Shown here: piece after piece, positions 22,801 through 36,500 of the stretch | How the letters are laid out: each line of letters starts with the position of its first letter | Numbering within the stretch: position 1 is the first letter of the stretch | Assembly (NCBI RefSeq): GCF_027409185.1 | Contig: NC_084469.1 | Location: forward strand, 30,246,293-30,310,292 | Direction of reading: 5' to 3' | Length of the DNA stretch: 64,000 nucleotides | DNA from: Cynocephalus volans | Taxonomy: Eukaryota > Chordata > Mammalia > Dermoptera > Cynocephalidae | Translations under genes and position numbers: made by a program | Notes under the pieces: generated by a model | What the model was told of the DNA's origin: nothing | Database searches by the model: none | The model's input: only the letters and a program-made list of their open reading frames with translations

Positions 22801-23309
22801 GTAACAGCATGAAAATGTATAAAAATATAAGACTCAGTGGTAGAGTTAAATATGTTTTCAAATTCATATAACTATAAATGTGGTGTGTAAATCATTATAT
22901 ATAATTCTAGTATAAAAATTAAAAGGTAAAAGTATTAAATTATCTATTGCTAGTGGATAATTTGTTAGTGGATACACAATATAAAAAGATGTAAAATGTG
23001 ACATTGATAGCATAAAATATATGCGGTGGGGATGTTGGAAGAAGCAAAAGTGTAGAGTTTCTGTATGAAATTGAAGTTAAGTTGTCAGAATGTCGTACCT
23101 ATAAAATATTTTATATAAGCTACATAGTAACTAGAAACAAAACAAAACAAAACAACAAAAACCCCCAAATATTTAGTAGATATGCAAAAAATAAAGTGAA
23201 AGGGATCAACAAGTACCCTTATAAAAATCAACAAACCTTAAAGGAAGAAAGCAAGAGAGGGAGAAAGGAACAGCAGGACTACAAAATAGTCAGAAAAAAA
23301 AATAACAAA

Positions 23310-26300
23310 ATGGCAATAGTGAGTCCTTACTTGTTAATAATTACTTTAAATGTAAATAGATTAAATTCACTGATTAAAAGACACAAAATGGCAAATGTAT
23401 AAAAAAAGATCTAATATATGCTGCATATAAGAGACTCATTTTAGTCTTAAGGGCACACATAGGGTGAAAGGAGAGGGATGAAAAAGGTATCTCACACAAA
23501 TGGTAACTAAAGGAGAGTAGATACAGCTATTCTTATATCAGACAAAATAGACTTTAAGTCAAAGTTTGTCTAAAGACACAAAGAAGGTCACTATATTAAT
23601 AATAAATGGATGAATTCATCAAACGGTTACAATAAATCTAAATATATAAAAACTCAATATTGGGGTACCTAAATATACAAATCAAATATTACCAGAACTG
23701 AGGGGAGGAATAGACAGCAATAAAATAATAGTAAGGGACTTCAATACCCCTCTCTCAGCAATGGGTAGGTTATCAATACAGAAGATTAATAAGGAAACAG
23801 TGGACTTGAATAAAACTATAGACCAAATGGACCTAAGAAACATATGTGGAACATTCCATCCAACAGCAGCAGAATACACATTCTTTTCAAGCAATACCTG
23901 GTGTATTCCAGGATAGTTCATATGTTGGACCACAAAACACATCTTAACAAATTTCAGATTAAAATCATATCAAGTATTTTTTCTGATTACAATGTTATAA
24001 AGCTAGAAATTAATAATAGGAGAAATTTCAGAAAATTTACAAATATGTGGAAATCAAACATGATGCTTCTAAACAACCAATGGGCTAAAGAAGAATCTTA
24101 AAGGGAAATTTTAAAATATTTTGACAAATGAAAATGAAAACACAATATACCGCATCTTCTGGGATACAGTAAAAGCAGTTCCAAGAGGGAAGTTTATACC
24201 AATAAATGCCTACAACAAAGAAGAAGAAAGATTGCAAAAAAACAACCTGAGATTATATACCTCAAGGAACTAGGAAAAAAAGAACTAAATAAGCGCAAAG
24301 TCAACAAAAGGAAGGAAAATAATAAAGGTCAGACATAAATAGATGAAATGGAGACTAAAAAACCAATATAAAAAAAATCAGTAAAACTAAGAGTTTACTC
24401 TGCCTTTAGCTGAGTAAGAAAAAAAAGAGAGAGGACTCAAGTAAAGAAAATCAGAAGTGAAAGAGGAGACATTATAACTGATACTAGAGAAATACAAAGG
24501 ATCATAAGAAACTACTATGAACAATTACATATCAAAAAATTGGACAATCTAGAAGAAATGGATACATTCTCAGGAAAAAAAAAAAACAACCAAGACTGAA
24601 TCATGAAGAAACAGAGTCTGAACAAACCAATAACAAGTAAGGAGATTTAATCACCTATCAAAACCTCCCAACAAACAAAATCCCAGAACCAGATAGCTGA
24701 ATAGGTGAATTTTGCCAAGTATTTAAAAAATCAATGCCAATAATTCTCAAACTCTTACAGAAAATTGAAGCAGAGGGAAAACTTCCAAACTCATTTTACA
24801 AGGCCAGCATTACCCTCATACCAAAGCCAGACAAGGGTACCACCAGAAAAAACATTTACAAGCCAATATCCCTGATGAACATAAATGCAAATTCCTTCAC
24901 AAAATACTAGCAAACTAAATTCAACAGCACATTGAAAAAATCATATGGCATAACCAACTGGTGTTTATCCCTGGGATGCAAGGATGGTTCAACATTGGCA
25001 AATCAATAACTGTGATACGCCACACAGAGTAAAAGAAAAAATGAAATGAGCATCTCAACAGATGCAGAAAAAACATTTGGCAAGATTCAACGTACTTTTA
25101 TGAAAAAAAAAAAAAGGTATAGAATACATTTAACTTCAACATAATAAAGGCCATACACCACAAGTCCACAGCTAACATCATACTTAACAATGAAAAACTA
25201 AAAGCTTTTCATCTAACATCAGAAGAAAGACAAGTGTGCCCTCTCTTGCCATTTCTCTTCAGCATAGTACTGGAAGTCCTAAAAGAGCAATTAAGCATAT
25301 TGAGCTCAATATTGTTAAAATGTTCATATGCAAAGCGATTTATAAATTTGATGCAGTTCCTATCAAGATTCCAGTGGAATTTTTCACAGAAATAATAAAA
25401 AACAATTCCAATATGCTTTTGGAAATACAAATGACCTCAAGTAGCCAAAGTGATGTGAAGAAGAACAAAGCTGGAGGCATTACAATCCAGGATTCAAAAC
25501 TGTATTTAGAAAGACATATGGTGCTGGCATAAAAAGAAACACACAGACTTTTGGAAGAGAATAGAGATTTCAGAAATGCATGGTGAAATAATCTTTGACA
25601 AAGGTGCCAAAATGCACAATGGGCAAATCATAGTCTCTTTAGTAAATGGTTTGGAGAAACCTAGATATCCACATGCAAGAGAATGAAATGGAATCACTGT
25701 CTCACACTCACACTCACAAATTAACTCAAAATGGATTAAGAAATTAAATGTAAGATATGAAATGAAAAAAACTGAAACAAGTAGGGAAAAAGCTCCTTGG
25801 CACTGGCCTTGGCAATGAGTTTTTGAAAATGACACCAAGAGAACAGGCAACCAAAGCAAAAATAAGCAAGTGGGACTACATCAAGCTAAAAAGCTCTGCA
25901 CACTAAAAGAAAGAAACAATGTAGTGAAAACATAACCTATGGAATGTGAGAAAACATTTGCAAACTATATCGCTGATAATGGGTTAATATCCAAAATTTA
26001 TAAGGAATTCATACAACTCAATACCAAAAGAACAAATAACATGATTTAAAAACGGGCAATTGATCTGAATAGACAGCTCTCTGAAAAAGGTATAAAATGC
26101 CCAACAGTTGTAAGAAAAAAGTTACTCAACATCAGCAATTATTAAGGAAGTGCAAAGTAAAACCACAATGAGATACCATGTCATGCCTGTTAAGATGGCT
26201 ATTATTAAAAAGACAAGCGATAACAAGTGTTAGCAAGAATGTGGAAAAAAGGGAACTCTTGTACATTGTTGATGGGATGGTAAATTGGTACAGCCATTAT

Positions 26301-26650
26301 GGAAAACATTACTGAGTTTATGGGGGAAAAAAGAAAATAGAAATACTCTATGATACAGCATCCCCAATTATGAGTTTATATTTAAAGGAAATGAAATGAA
26401 AATCTCAAAGAGATATCTGCACCCTCAGGTTCATTGCAGTATTATTCACAATAGCTAAGATATGGAAGCAAGCTAAGTGTTTCAATGGATAAATGGATAG
26501 TGAAAATGTGGGATACATACACAGTAGAATGTTATTCAGCCATAGAAAGGAAATCCTGCCATTTGTGACAACATGAATAAACCTGGAGTATAAAATACTA
26601 AGTGTAATAAGCCAACACAGAGAGACAAATCCTGTGTGATCTCACTTATA
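23310..26650 (+). pseudogene. ORF2 remnant of the old L1
   Basis: Begins with the LITLNVNRLNSLIKRHK-like endonuclease start at 23330-23395. It continues through remnants of the RT region (PNSFYKASITLIPKPD near 24785-24830; [11 protein letters not shown] near 24960) to the C-terminal YHVMPVKMA-like block near 26170. Stops and frameshifts occur throughout. Part of the RT core is missing around 25265-25310, where the frame jumps to downstream ORF2 sequence. Confidence 0.8.
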
Positions 26651-27079
26651 CGTGGAATCTAAAACAGTGCAACTCCTAGAAGCAAAGAGTAGAATGGTGG
26701 TTGCCAGGGACTGGGGGGTGAGGAAAAGAGATGTCGGTCAAAAGGTACAAACTTTCAGTTGTAATATGAATAATTTCTGGGGATGTATGTACAGCATGGT
26801 GACTATATTTAATAATACTGTACTGTTTACTTGATATTTGATAAGAGAGCATATTTCAAGTGTTTTCACCACAGACACACACATGCACACATACACAAAT
26901 GGTAACTGACAGATGTGTTAGTCATTGTACACTAGATTCGTATACCAAATCATTATGTTGTGCACTTTGAATATGTACAATTTTTATTTGTTGAAATAGG
27001 CAGAGAACAGTTGGGCTGACCATCTAGTAAAGAGTGATTTTATAATTGAACACTCATCTATAAAAAAATACAGAAAAAT

Positions 27080-28185
27080 AATTCCTAAAGATTCATTGTT
27101 AAAAGCAAAACCTCACACACTTTAGAATAAATGATGCTTATATCAGGTTCAGAACTGATTTCTTAAACCAGGCACAAAATGCACAAAACGTAGGAGAAAA
27201 TACTGTAAAATTTAAGTACATTAAATTTAAAATAGTTGTGTGAAAAAGATATCATAAAGAAAAGAGAAAGATAAGTCATGGACTGGCAGAGGTCTCTGCT
27301 GTACAAATATTCAATGAAAAATTAGTGTTCAGAATATGAATGAGTGCTACAAATAACAACAAAAATACCAAAAGTCTCGTAGAAAACAATGGGAAACAGA
27401 CTTGAATAGGCAAGTTATAGAAGAGGAAACTGGCATGGACGATACTCCCCCAAAAGATGTGCAACTAAAAAAAATTCAGTTTAACATCCTTCATCTCAAA
27501 CTAAGCATAAAGAATGACAATTTAAGTGTTTGGGAAGAAATGAAAAAAAAAAGTTAAGGAAGAAATGAAAAAAGTCAAATTAAGTAAATTAAATTAGTAA
27601 GGTAATTCAAAATTACCATTTGGAAAACTATTATGTCTTTTTAAGTATAGCTGAAAATCCTTACACCTCTAGCTGACTCAGTAAGTCTACTTCAAGATCA
27701 GAACCTTAGAAACTCTAGCACACGTGTCCAAGAAGACAAGTGGACATTCTGAGTGATGTATACTGTTGTACAGAAACCTCAGAAATGGATAAGGAAATTG
27801 TGCCATGTCATTGTTAAACAGTTCTGTAAAACAGTTAAAATGAATGCATTCTCATGTAATACGATGAAAAAATGGTGCAGGAAGATATATGGCCTACCAC
27901 ATGATGTGTGAAAATATTAAATTAAAATAATGCGCACATATCTAGAAAAGGCATAATCATAAATGGGAGTATACTATCACTCTATAATAACAGTTATCTC
28001 TGGGGTGAAATGGAAAAAGTAAGATTTGGGATGGGAAAAAAGAGTTTCAAGTGTATCTGTAATGGTTATTTCTTAAAATTTGGAGCAAATATGATCTAAT
28101 GTCCCATTTGTCAAGTCTAGATGATGAACTTTTATTTTATTCTCTTTGCCTTTCTGATTTTTAACAGCATTATAATAACATTTTT
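27080..28185 (+). mobile_element. Ancient L1 remnant (L1ME/HAL1-like)
   Basis: Very diverged. Recognisable are a GACTTGAATAGGCAAGTTATAGAAGAGGAAA-type ORF2 block (27400 region) and a 3' end with ACAGTTATCTCTGGGGTG (27989-28006) followed by TTTTATTTTATTCTC and TTCTGATTTT. This order is typical of ancient L1 3' ends. Confidence 0.6.
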
Positions 28186-28189
28186 AATT

Positions 28190-29960
28190 TTATGTAAAGA
28201 TTTCAAAGGCTTGGTGTTAGCGGGGTTCAGAGTGTGGCCATGAATCTGTGTGGCTAAAATCCGTGTTTCACTGAAGTTAGGAGATAGAGCGTTGCTTGTG
28301 AAGAGATTGAGAGTAAGTGAAAGTTAATTTACACTGGAAAGACAGTGCCGGGGGCTATATATCATGTTAAGAGAGAAAGATGTTATGTAAGAAAGGATTC
28401 GGGTTAGAGGAAGAAAAGTACTAAGCGAATTTAAGTAGGAATTGTCTTTAACACTTTTTGCTAATATTATTTAATTGCCCATGGTACTCCTCCCAGCTCA
28501 TTCATTTTGTGTACGCCTCCTCTTTGACCAGATCAGTGGTGATCTCCAGCTTCTTAATCTTTATTTTGCATGTCAGGTAGCCTGCCCAGTTCTAACACTT
28601 TCATCCCTCCCCAGCCTGCATTTCCTGGTCATGCACACATCCACCAAAACCTTGCCCCTGCAAAAATATGTCCATATTTTCACTTCTTTCTTCCTAGATA
28701 GTCAGAAGATAGTGGAGAAGTCATACAAAGCTGGGGCTAGAATTCTTGATACCCAATTCCATGTGGACACGCATTCTTCAGCGAGCCTCCCTCTCTCCAT
28801 TATCCATGGAAGTCCATCAAATTCTTTGCCACTTTCCCCAAGCTAACCACAGTCCCCTACATCAAAACTCCCAGAGACCCAGTGTCACTTTGCTCTTCAC
28901 CGAGAAACTTAAACTGAAAAGAAATATTTCCTCCATATTCTCCCCTGATCATTATTTCCATGTACCTGCTTCCTCCTGCTCTTTGTCTCTCAAGACCCAG
29001 AAAGAAAGTGGACCTGCACCCAGTGTGCACTCAGCCTTGTTCTGTCTCCTCAGCTATATTGCTGCATCGACTCCCTCATCTGCAGTGGTTTCTCTCTCCA
29101 GTATCTACCCAACATCAGCTCTTTTCCATTAACTGGCAAACAAATTACAGCCTCTTTAGTCTGTATTCAATGAATCTTTCTCCATCTGGACCCAAAACAT
29201 TGCTCTCTATTCACTTGGTACTAGGAATTAGTGTGGTGGCTATGTGTTGCACTAACCCTTTCTGGTAGTAAATATGTGCAAACTTTTGTGTAATGTAAAC
29301 TTAAGTATTTGGTCATACAAATTAAATGAGTGATCAACAGGGCAACATTTTGAATGACAATCTGGTACAAGGGCAACTATATGGTGATAAAACAAAAAAA
29401 GAGGTAAAGAACTTGAATCAGAGAAGGAGAAGTTGTTGGTATAATCAATGAGGGAACTAGAGGAGAGAGGTTTCTGAGCAAGGGGCTGAAGGATAGAGAT
29501 CCACAGTGCCAGATGTCAGAAGGTTAGCAGGGGAAAGACGATTTCTACTGAAACCCTGGAGGAAGAAATAAAAAGACCCGGTAAAAAGACTCTTGCACCC
29601 CCAGAGAGAAGAGCCAGGCGTTCATCAACATGAGTGCAAGAGGTGTAGTAAGACCACCCTGATCACTACAATACTCTCCTGGGAAGTGATTGTGCTCCAA
29701 GGTATCTGTCACATGAGTGTGATGGGCTGATACAGTTCTTCATGGACAGAAGGGCCAAATACTTCCCCTTGGCATCAGAGGTAGCAGACAAAAGACACAT
29801 CTCCGGAGTCCTTTAGACTCGCTGATATTTCCACTCGTCAGTGCCTTTGACAATGAAATAATGTGATTTTCTAAAGGGGCCTGTTAGCATGCACCTTTGA
29901 ATGTGGGAGTGGAAGGTGTCTTTGTAGCTCCTCTCTAAGACAGTGTGCTTCTTCCAGTAC
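28190..29960. other. Single-copy DNA, no gene recognised
   Basis: Contains pyrimidine-rich DNA with two overlapping ORFs of 100-128 codons (28475-29268) that have no recognisable protein features and no homologue that I know. An old transposon origin is possible but not shown. Confidence 0.4.
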
Positions 29961-29965
29961 ATTTG

Positions 29966-29967
<2 letters not shown>

Positions 29968-30057
<90 letters not shown>
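29968..30057. repeat. (CA)n microsatellite
   Basis: About 44 uninterrupted CA dinucleotides. A CT-rich simple tract follows at 30174-30237. Confidence 0.98.
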
Positions 30058-30060
<3 letters not shown>

Positions 30061-30249
30061 TCTCATTTCAGAAGGTGGCAAGAGCTGAACACCGTGATAA
30101 CCAAATTAGAATTACTGCAGTCTGACTCTATTTTCATGGACAAGAGCTCAGGAAGAAGCATTTTCACAAGAGACCTCTCTCTGTCTCTCTGTCTCTGTCT
30201 CTCTGCCTCTCTTTGCCTCTTTCTCTCTCTGCCTTTTTCCCATATAACC

Positions 30250-30430
30250 TTGAGAACTTGGGTACTGCAGTCAGGCCAATATTTGTGTCCTAGTTTTGCC
30301 ACTACTTCTCTGTGTCACTTTAGGCAATTCAATTGACCATTGTTTCATCTGATGAAGTGACATAATAATCTACTTACCTCTTGGGGTTTTGTGAGGGTCG
30401 GAGGAGACAATGTGTAGTGCAGTTGCTGGC
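30250..30430 (+). repeat. MIR SINE
   Basis: Follows the MIR consensus order: TGCCACTACTTCTCTGTGTCACTTTAGGCAA, then a TTTCATCTGATGAAGTGACATAATAATCTACTTACCTC-like block, then GGTTTTGTGAGG. Ancient tRNA-derived SINE, diverged. Confidence 0.8.
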
Positions 30431-31350
30431 TATCTACCCCTCGATGCCGCTGCCATGAAGACTTTCTTCTAATGTCTAAGCCCTACCTGTGGTGTCAGTT
30501 CAGATGCTGTCAAGTGAGGTCCTAGCCCTGTGGTCTTCCTTCCTCTTCCACAGCTGGGAAGTTTACAGCCAGCTGGTCTAAGCGTCTGCTAGCATTCATT
30601 TTGGGGGGCAGGTATGCTGGAGAGCTGGTTCCTCAGGCACAAAGGAGACAGTATTGGAGTGGTTTTGAAAGAGTAGTCCCCAAGTTTCCCAAATGTGGAG
30701 CAGAAGGGGTGGGAAGGAGGTGTCCTGCGCGAAGCTTGGAGGTGAGGAGTCTAGTTTCCTCCTCAAGGAAGCACTGTGGGTCACAGCATTGAGAAAATTT
30801 GAAATCATTCACCAGTTTGTAAAGTGTCCTCTAACATGACTCCGTCAGGTCTTCATTCAGGCCAAAGTCAGAGTAATAGCTGAGACTCAACACACTCCTT
30901 CAGCTGTGTCCTGAGGGGACAGCCGGCTCTCAAGGGTAATCTCTCCCAGAGTTCTTTTCTGGTAGAGAATTTGAGTGCCAGTTTCCTGGAGAGTGTGTCT
31001 CCAGGGCCCAACCTCTGGGCTGCCTTATTCCAGCATCTTAGTTAGAACATGGGCCCCTCTCCTCTCCTGTCTGTCACAAATTTGGAATCACCCCTTGGGA
31101 CATGCAAGGACTGTGTACAGTGGAGTTCCTGATCTTTCTTCAAGTCCACGCTGAAGACTTTTAGGTGTTAGGTGTGGCATAGAAAAATTATATTTCGTCT
31201 TTTCTCTAGAATTCGACTTAAGGAGGGTTAGGGTAGGAATTACACTTTATCTAGCATATTGATGGGTCTCCTAATTTTTCAGGTTGTTAGGACTGAAGAG
31301 GATGTAGGCGTTCTCTAGTCCACTTTATGTATGTGTCACTTTTTGAACAG

Positions 31351-31449
31351 CTGATTAATGATCATGATTTTATGATTTAGCACCGCCTGTGGCAGAGAGG
31401 TCACTACCTTCTGTACTGGACTATGAGCTCTGGCTGGGTTTGAATTCTG
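31351..31449 (+). repeat. Direct repeat, copy 1
   Basis: A segment starting CTGATTAATGATCATGATTT and containing TTAGCACC, GGCAGAGAGGTCACT and CTCTGGCTGGGTT. It is repeated with small changes at 31716-31825. Confidence 0.85.
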
Positions 31450-31620
31450 GATCTGCCACTTATTGGCTGTATCTGACCTCGGACTTTTACTTAATTTGCT
31501 TATTTAAAAAATGGGAATAATAATAATAACATACTCATAAGTTATTATGAGAATCAAGTGAATAATATCTGAAAAGTCCTTAAGGCGTATAGTTAGCACC
31601 TAGTAGAGGTTCACTGCTGT
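31415..31620 (+). repeat. MIR SINE
   Basis: Shows TGAATTCTGGATCTGCCAC, ATTGGCTGTATCTGACCT, AAAATGGGAATAATAATAAT and TTATGAGAATCAAGTGA in the MIR consensus order. Its first ~35 bp lie within the direct repeat starting at 31351. Confidence 0.8.
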
Positions 31621-31715
31621 TTTACTTACAGACGCTAGTCCTGTAATTTCTGGACAACTCTCTGGGAGTTCCAGAGTTCTCGGCATTGACCGTGCATGCG
31701 CAAATGTCAGAGGCC

Positions 31716-31825
31716 TGATTAGTAGTCATGATTCTATGATTTAGCACCTCCTGGGGCAGAGAGGTCACTGCGTTCTGTAAAGGACTATGACGAAGACTAT
31801 GAACTCTGGCTGGGTTGGATTCTGC
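31716..31825 (+). repeat. Direct repeat, copy 2
   Basis: Second copy of the 31351-31449 segment, 365 bp downstream. It carries a small internal duplication of GACTATGA. Confidence 0.85.
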
Positions 31826-31829
31826 TTCT

Positions 31830-32640
31830 TCTACCTTCCATTTTTCTGGAACTGCCAGGCTGTCTTAGGGAGTCTCATCCTCACTGTTGGAGGGAATCAG
31901 TCTCCCTAAGAGACAAGTCTTCCAATAACAGCACCTGTGCCAAGTGCTCACAAGCTGATGGTGATCCCCCTGCAGACTCACCCTACCACCCCTCGTTGAC
32001 ATTGAGTTAGTTTTCAAAAAGCCCTTATGGGGAGGTACAAGGTTTGCTCCTGGGGCAGATATCCTATATACAGGTAGAGCTACAGGGCGTTTTCGATTTA
32101 TGTCAGCAGGAGTTGAGGAGCATGTGTGGGAGTGAATTGTAAGGGTGTATACTGAATTCCTATACTTTTATGTTGCCTTGGCATCCATTGTGAATACAGG
32201 CTTAACTTTCTTATACCAGAAGCAGGGCTTAGTCATACTTCACAGTTTCTGTTCTCTACCTCTCCCAGTTCCTAAATGCGGTCAATCCATTTATCTGTTT
32301 TATAAAGTCTCCTGGTGACCACCTTCCTCTGAGACATTCTCCTTCAAGTACAGTCTACTTGATTCACCCCACGGACCCCCACACCCTGTAGGGCCTATGC
32401 AGATATGCTGCAGCAACCATATTCAGTCATGGTGTGACCCCACGGAATGTGTGCCTGATTGCTCTAAGTCCACCGAATAGAACTGCCTGTGGGAAACCTG
32501 CTTGGGTGATGCCCTGGATCTCAATAAAGGCCTCAGCCCATAGGTGCGTCTCTCTCTGGCATGTCGAGTGCATTGCCCCTGTGACCTTCCAGGGGCCCTC
32601 ATTGGTACCCCTCTTCTTCCAAGGACCTGTAGTTAATAAA
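31830..32640. other. Single-copy DNA, no gene recognised
   Basis: No recognisable gene or repeat. Ends at the 3' end of the minus-strand L1-C. Confidence 0.5.
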
Positions 32641-32659
32641 CTGTTTCTGTTATTTCATT

Positions 32660-33336
32660 TTGTTTTAAAAAATGTTTTATATTTATTTATTTTTTTATTG
32701 AAGTATAATTGATTATCTATATTCTTGGGGTACAAAGTGGACTATCAATAGTTGCATACAATATATGATGGTCAAATCAGGATAGTTAGCTTATTCGTCA
32801 TTACAATATGTAGTCGTTCTTTGTGTTTGTTAACCGATTTCTCATTAACCCCCCTCCCTCTTCCCCTTCCCTCCCCTTTTCCACTTCTAGCAACCACAGT
32901 TCTGTTCTCTCCTTCTAAAAGTTCTATGTATTATTGCCTTTGTTGTTTGTTTCTTTCTCTCACTTTCTTTCTTTATTGACTATTTGTTTATTTATTAATT
33001 CAGCTACCAGTTATGAGTGGGGATATGTGGAATTTCTCTATCAGCAACTGGGTTGTTTCATTTAACTTCCATTGATGGACATTTAAGTTAGTTCCATATC
33101 TTGGCTACTGTAAATAGAACTGTGATAAACATGGGAGTGAAACTATCCCTTCAACGTGATGATTTCCATTCCTTTGGGTATATACTCGGTAGCCACATTG
33201 CTGGATTGTGTGGTAGTTCTATCTGTGGTTGTTTAAGGAGCCCCCACACTTCACTTTCTCCACATCCTCTTTGGCATTTGTTATTCTCCTTTCAATTATA
33301 GCCAGTCTAACTAGGGTGAGATGATATCTCAGTGTG
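32660..33336 (-). mobile_element. L1-C, 3' part
   Basis: Minus-strand L1 3' UTR (TTTATTTTTTTATTGAAGTATAAT tail end, then a pyrimidine-rich tract) and the end of ORF2 (TGGACATTTAAGTTAGTTCC; GGTATATACTCGGTAGCC). The ORF2 homology stops at 33336, where L1-D was inserted. It resumes at 39239. Confidence 0.8.
33326..33336. repeat. Target-site duplication of L1-D, left copy
   Basis: ATCTCAGTGTG is present here and at 39239-39249, flanking L1-D within the ORF2 sequence of L1-C. Confidence 0.75.
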
Positions 33337-33536
33337 TTTTTTTAAAAATTTTACTTCTCAAAATACATTGTAGTTGATTTTCATGCCCCTTTACCCACTC
33401 CCGTTCCTCTCCACTCCCCACACCATCACATCTGGTCACTTGACTTAAATAGTTCAAAGAATTTTTCTGGTTATTCCGTCTTCTTCCACCCCCACCCTTG
33501 ATTCATTTGTGTGTTTATTTATTTATTTATTTATTT

Positions 33537-36500
33537 TTAGCTCCCACAAATAAGTGAGAACATGTGATATCTCGCTTTCTGTGCCTGACTTGTTTCACTT
33601 AATATAATTTTCTCTAAGTCCATGCATGTTGTTGCAAATGGCAGTATTTCATTCTTTGTTATAGCAGAGGAGTATTCCATTGTGTAGATGTACCACAGTT
33701 TCCTTATCCAGTCATCCGATGATGGACATTTGGGCTGGTTCCAACTCTTGGCTATTGTAAATAGAGCTGCAATAAACATTGGAACACAGGTATCCCTTCG
33801 GCATGAAGATTTCTATTCCTCTGGCTGTATTTCCAATAGTGAAATAGCTGAGTCATATGGTAGATCTACCTGCAATTGTTTGAGGAACCTCCATACCATT
33901 TTCCATAAAGTCTGCACCAATTTGCAGCCCCACCAACAGTGTATGAGAGTTCCTTTTTCTCCGCAACCTCTCCAGCACTTATCATTCTCAGTCTTTTGGA
34001 TGTTAGCGATCCTAACTGGAGTGAGAGGGTATCTCAAAGTGGTCTTGATTTGCATTTCCCAGATGCTGAGTGAGGTTGAGCATTCTTTCATGTGTCTGTT
34101 GGCCATTTGTATATCTTCCTTTGAGAAATGCCTATTCAGCTCCTTTGCCTATTTTTTAATTGGGTTTTTTTTTTCTGTAAAGTTGTTTGAATTCCTTGTA
34201 TATTCTGGATATGAATCCTTTGTCAGATGTATATTTTGTGAATATTTTCTCTCACTTTGTTGGTTGTCTTTTTACTCTGTTGATTGTTTCTTTTGCTGTG
34301 CAGAAGCTTTTTAGTTTGATATAATCCCATTTGTTTATTTTACCTTTAGGTGCCTGTGCTGTTTGGGTCCTATTCATGAAATCTGTACCCACTCCTACTT
34401 CCTGGAGTGTTTCCTCTGTGTTTTCTTTAAGGGGGCTTATTGTTTCAGGATGTATATTTAATTCTGTGATCCATTTTGAGTTATTTTGGTATATGGTGAA
34501 AGGTACAGGTCTAGTTTCATTCTTCTACATATGAGTATCCAATTCTTCCAGCACCACTTGTTGAAAAGGCAGTCTCTTCCCCAGTATGTAGATTTGCTGC
34601 CTTTGTCATATATCAGATGACTGTAGGCATATGGATTGATTTCTGCGTTTTCTATTCTATTCCATTGATCTATGTGTCTATTTTTATGCTAGCACCATGC
34701 TGTTTTGGTTATTAAAGCTTTGTAATATACTTTAAAGTCAGGTATTGTAATGCCTCCAGTTTTATATTTTTTTACTCAGGATTGCTTTGGCTATGTGTGG
34801 TCTTCTGTTGTTCTGTTTAAATGTCTGGATAGCTTTTCCCATCTCAGAGAAAAATGTCATTGGAATTTTGATGGGCATTGCATTGAATCTGTAGATCACT
34901 TTGGGTAACATGGACATTTTCAAATGTTAATTCTTTCAATCCAAGAGCAAGGGATATCTTTCCATCCTCTTTAATTTCTCTCAACAGTAGTTTGTAGTTC
35001 TCTTCGTAGAGATTTTTCACATTCTTGGTAAGCTTTATTACTAAGTATTTTATTTTTTTTGGTGGCTACTGCAAATGGGCTAGCTTTCTTGATTTCTTTT
35101 TCTGCATGTTTACTGTTGGAGTATAGAAATACTACTGATTTTAGTGTGTTGATTTTGTATCCTGCAACTGTGCTGAAATCATTTATCAACTCTAGGAGTC
35201 TTTTTAATAGAGGCTTTAGGCTGTTGAATATATAGGATCATATCATCTGCAAAAGGGGACAGCTTGACTTCATCCTTTCCAATCTGGATGCCCTTTATTT
35301 CCTTCTCTTCTCTGATTGCTCTGGCTGGTACTTCCAACACTATCTCGAATAGGAGTGGTGAGAGTGGGCATCCTTGTCTAGTTCCTGTTTTTAAGGGAAA
35401 AGTTTACAGCTTTTCCCTGTTCAGGATGATGTTGGCAGTGGGCTTATCGTATATGGCTTTAATTGTGTTGAGATACTTTCCGTCTATGCCTAACTTGTAG
35501 AGAGTCTTTATCATGAAAGAATGTTGAATTTTATCAAATGCTTTTTCAGCATCAATAGAGATGATCATGTGGTTTTTGTCTTTGCTTTTATACACGTGGT
35601 GTATCACATTTATTGATTTGCACATGTTGAACCAACCTTGCATTCCCGGGAAGAATCCCACTTGATCATGGTGTATAATCTTGTGTATGTGTTGCTGTAT
35701 TCTGTTAGCTAGTAATTTATTGAGGATTTTTGCATCTATATTCATCAAGGATATTGGCCTGTAGTTTTCTATCTTTGATGCATCTTTGTCTGGTTTTAGT
35801 AGCAGGGTGATGTTTGCCTCATAGAATGAGTTTGGGAGAATGGCCTCTGTTTCAATCTTTTGGAACAGTTTGTAGAGAATTGGTATCAGTTCCTCTTTGA
35901 AGGTTTGGTAGAACTCTGCAGTGAACCCATCTGGTCCTGGGCTTTTCTTTGTTGGGAGCCTTCTGATAACAGCTTCAATCTCTTTATTGTTATTAGTCTT
36001 TTCAGATTTTCTATATCTTCTTGCCTCAGTTTTGGTAGTTTGTATGCATCCAGAAATTTATCCATTTCCTCCAGATTTTCATATTTGTCAGCATATAGTT
36101 GTTTATAGTAGTCTCTAATGATTCCTTGTGTTTCTGAGGTATCAGTTGTAATATCACCTTTTTCATTCTAATTTTAGTTATTTGGGTCTTCTCCTTTTCT
36201 TTGTTAATCTTGCTAAGGGTTTGTTGATTTTATTTATCTTTTCAAAAACCCAACTTTTTATTTCATTGATCTTTTGTATTGTGTTTTGGGTTTCAATTTC
36301 ATTAAGTTCTGCTCTGATCTTAATGATTTCTTTCCATCTACTAACTTTAGGTTTGGATTGTTCTTATTTTTCTAGATCTTTAAGGTGAAGTGTTAGGTTA
36401 TTTATTTGCCATCTTTCCATTCTTCTGAAGTAAGCATTTAATGTGATAAATTTCCCCCATAATACTGCTTTTGCAGTATCCCACAGTTTTTGGTATGATG

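Larger units (their letters stand above)
21180..27000 (+). mobile_element. Old, nearly full-length L1 (L1M type)
   Basis: Ancient plus-strand L1. The 5' UTR is around 21180-21950, decayed ORF1 at 21980-22800, a long AT-rich inter-ORF segment, decayed ORF2 from about 23310 to 26650, and a 3' UTR to ~27000. The 3' end shows the GTAGAATGGTGGTTGCCAGG block and the TTGTGCACTTTGAATATGTA block of L1MA/L1MB-type 3' ends. Every frame is interrupted many times, including an A-rich tract near 24580. Confidence 0.85.

Noticed and set aside
28475-29268. Two overlapping 102-128-codon ORFs
   Set aside because: No recognisable domain, low-complexity Ser/Pro/Leu bias of pyrimidine-rich DNA, no conservation evidence.
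29813-30125. Poly-Cys/Val and poly-His/Thr ORFs
   Set aside because: Frames over a (CA)n microsatellite.
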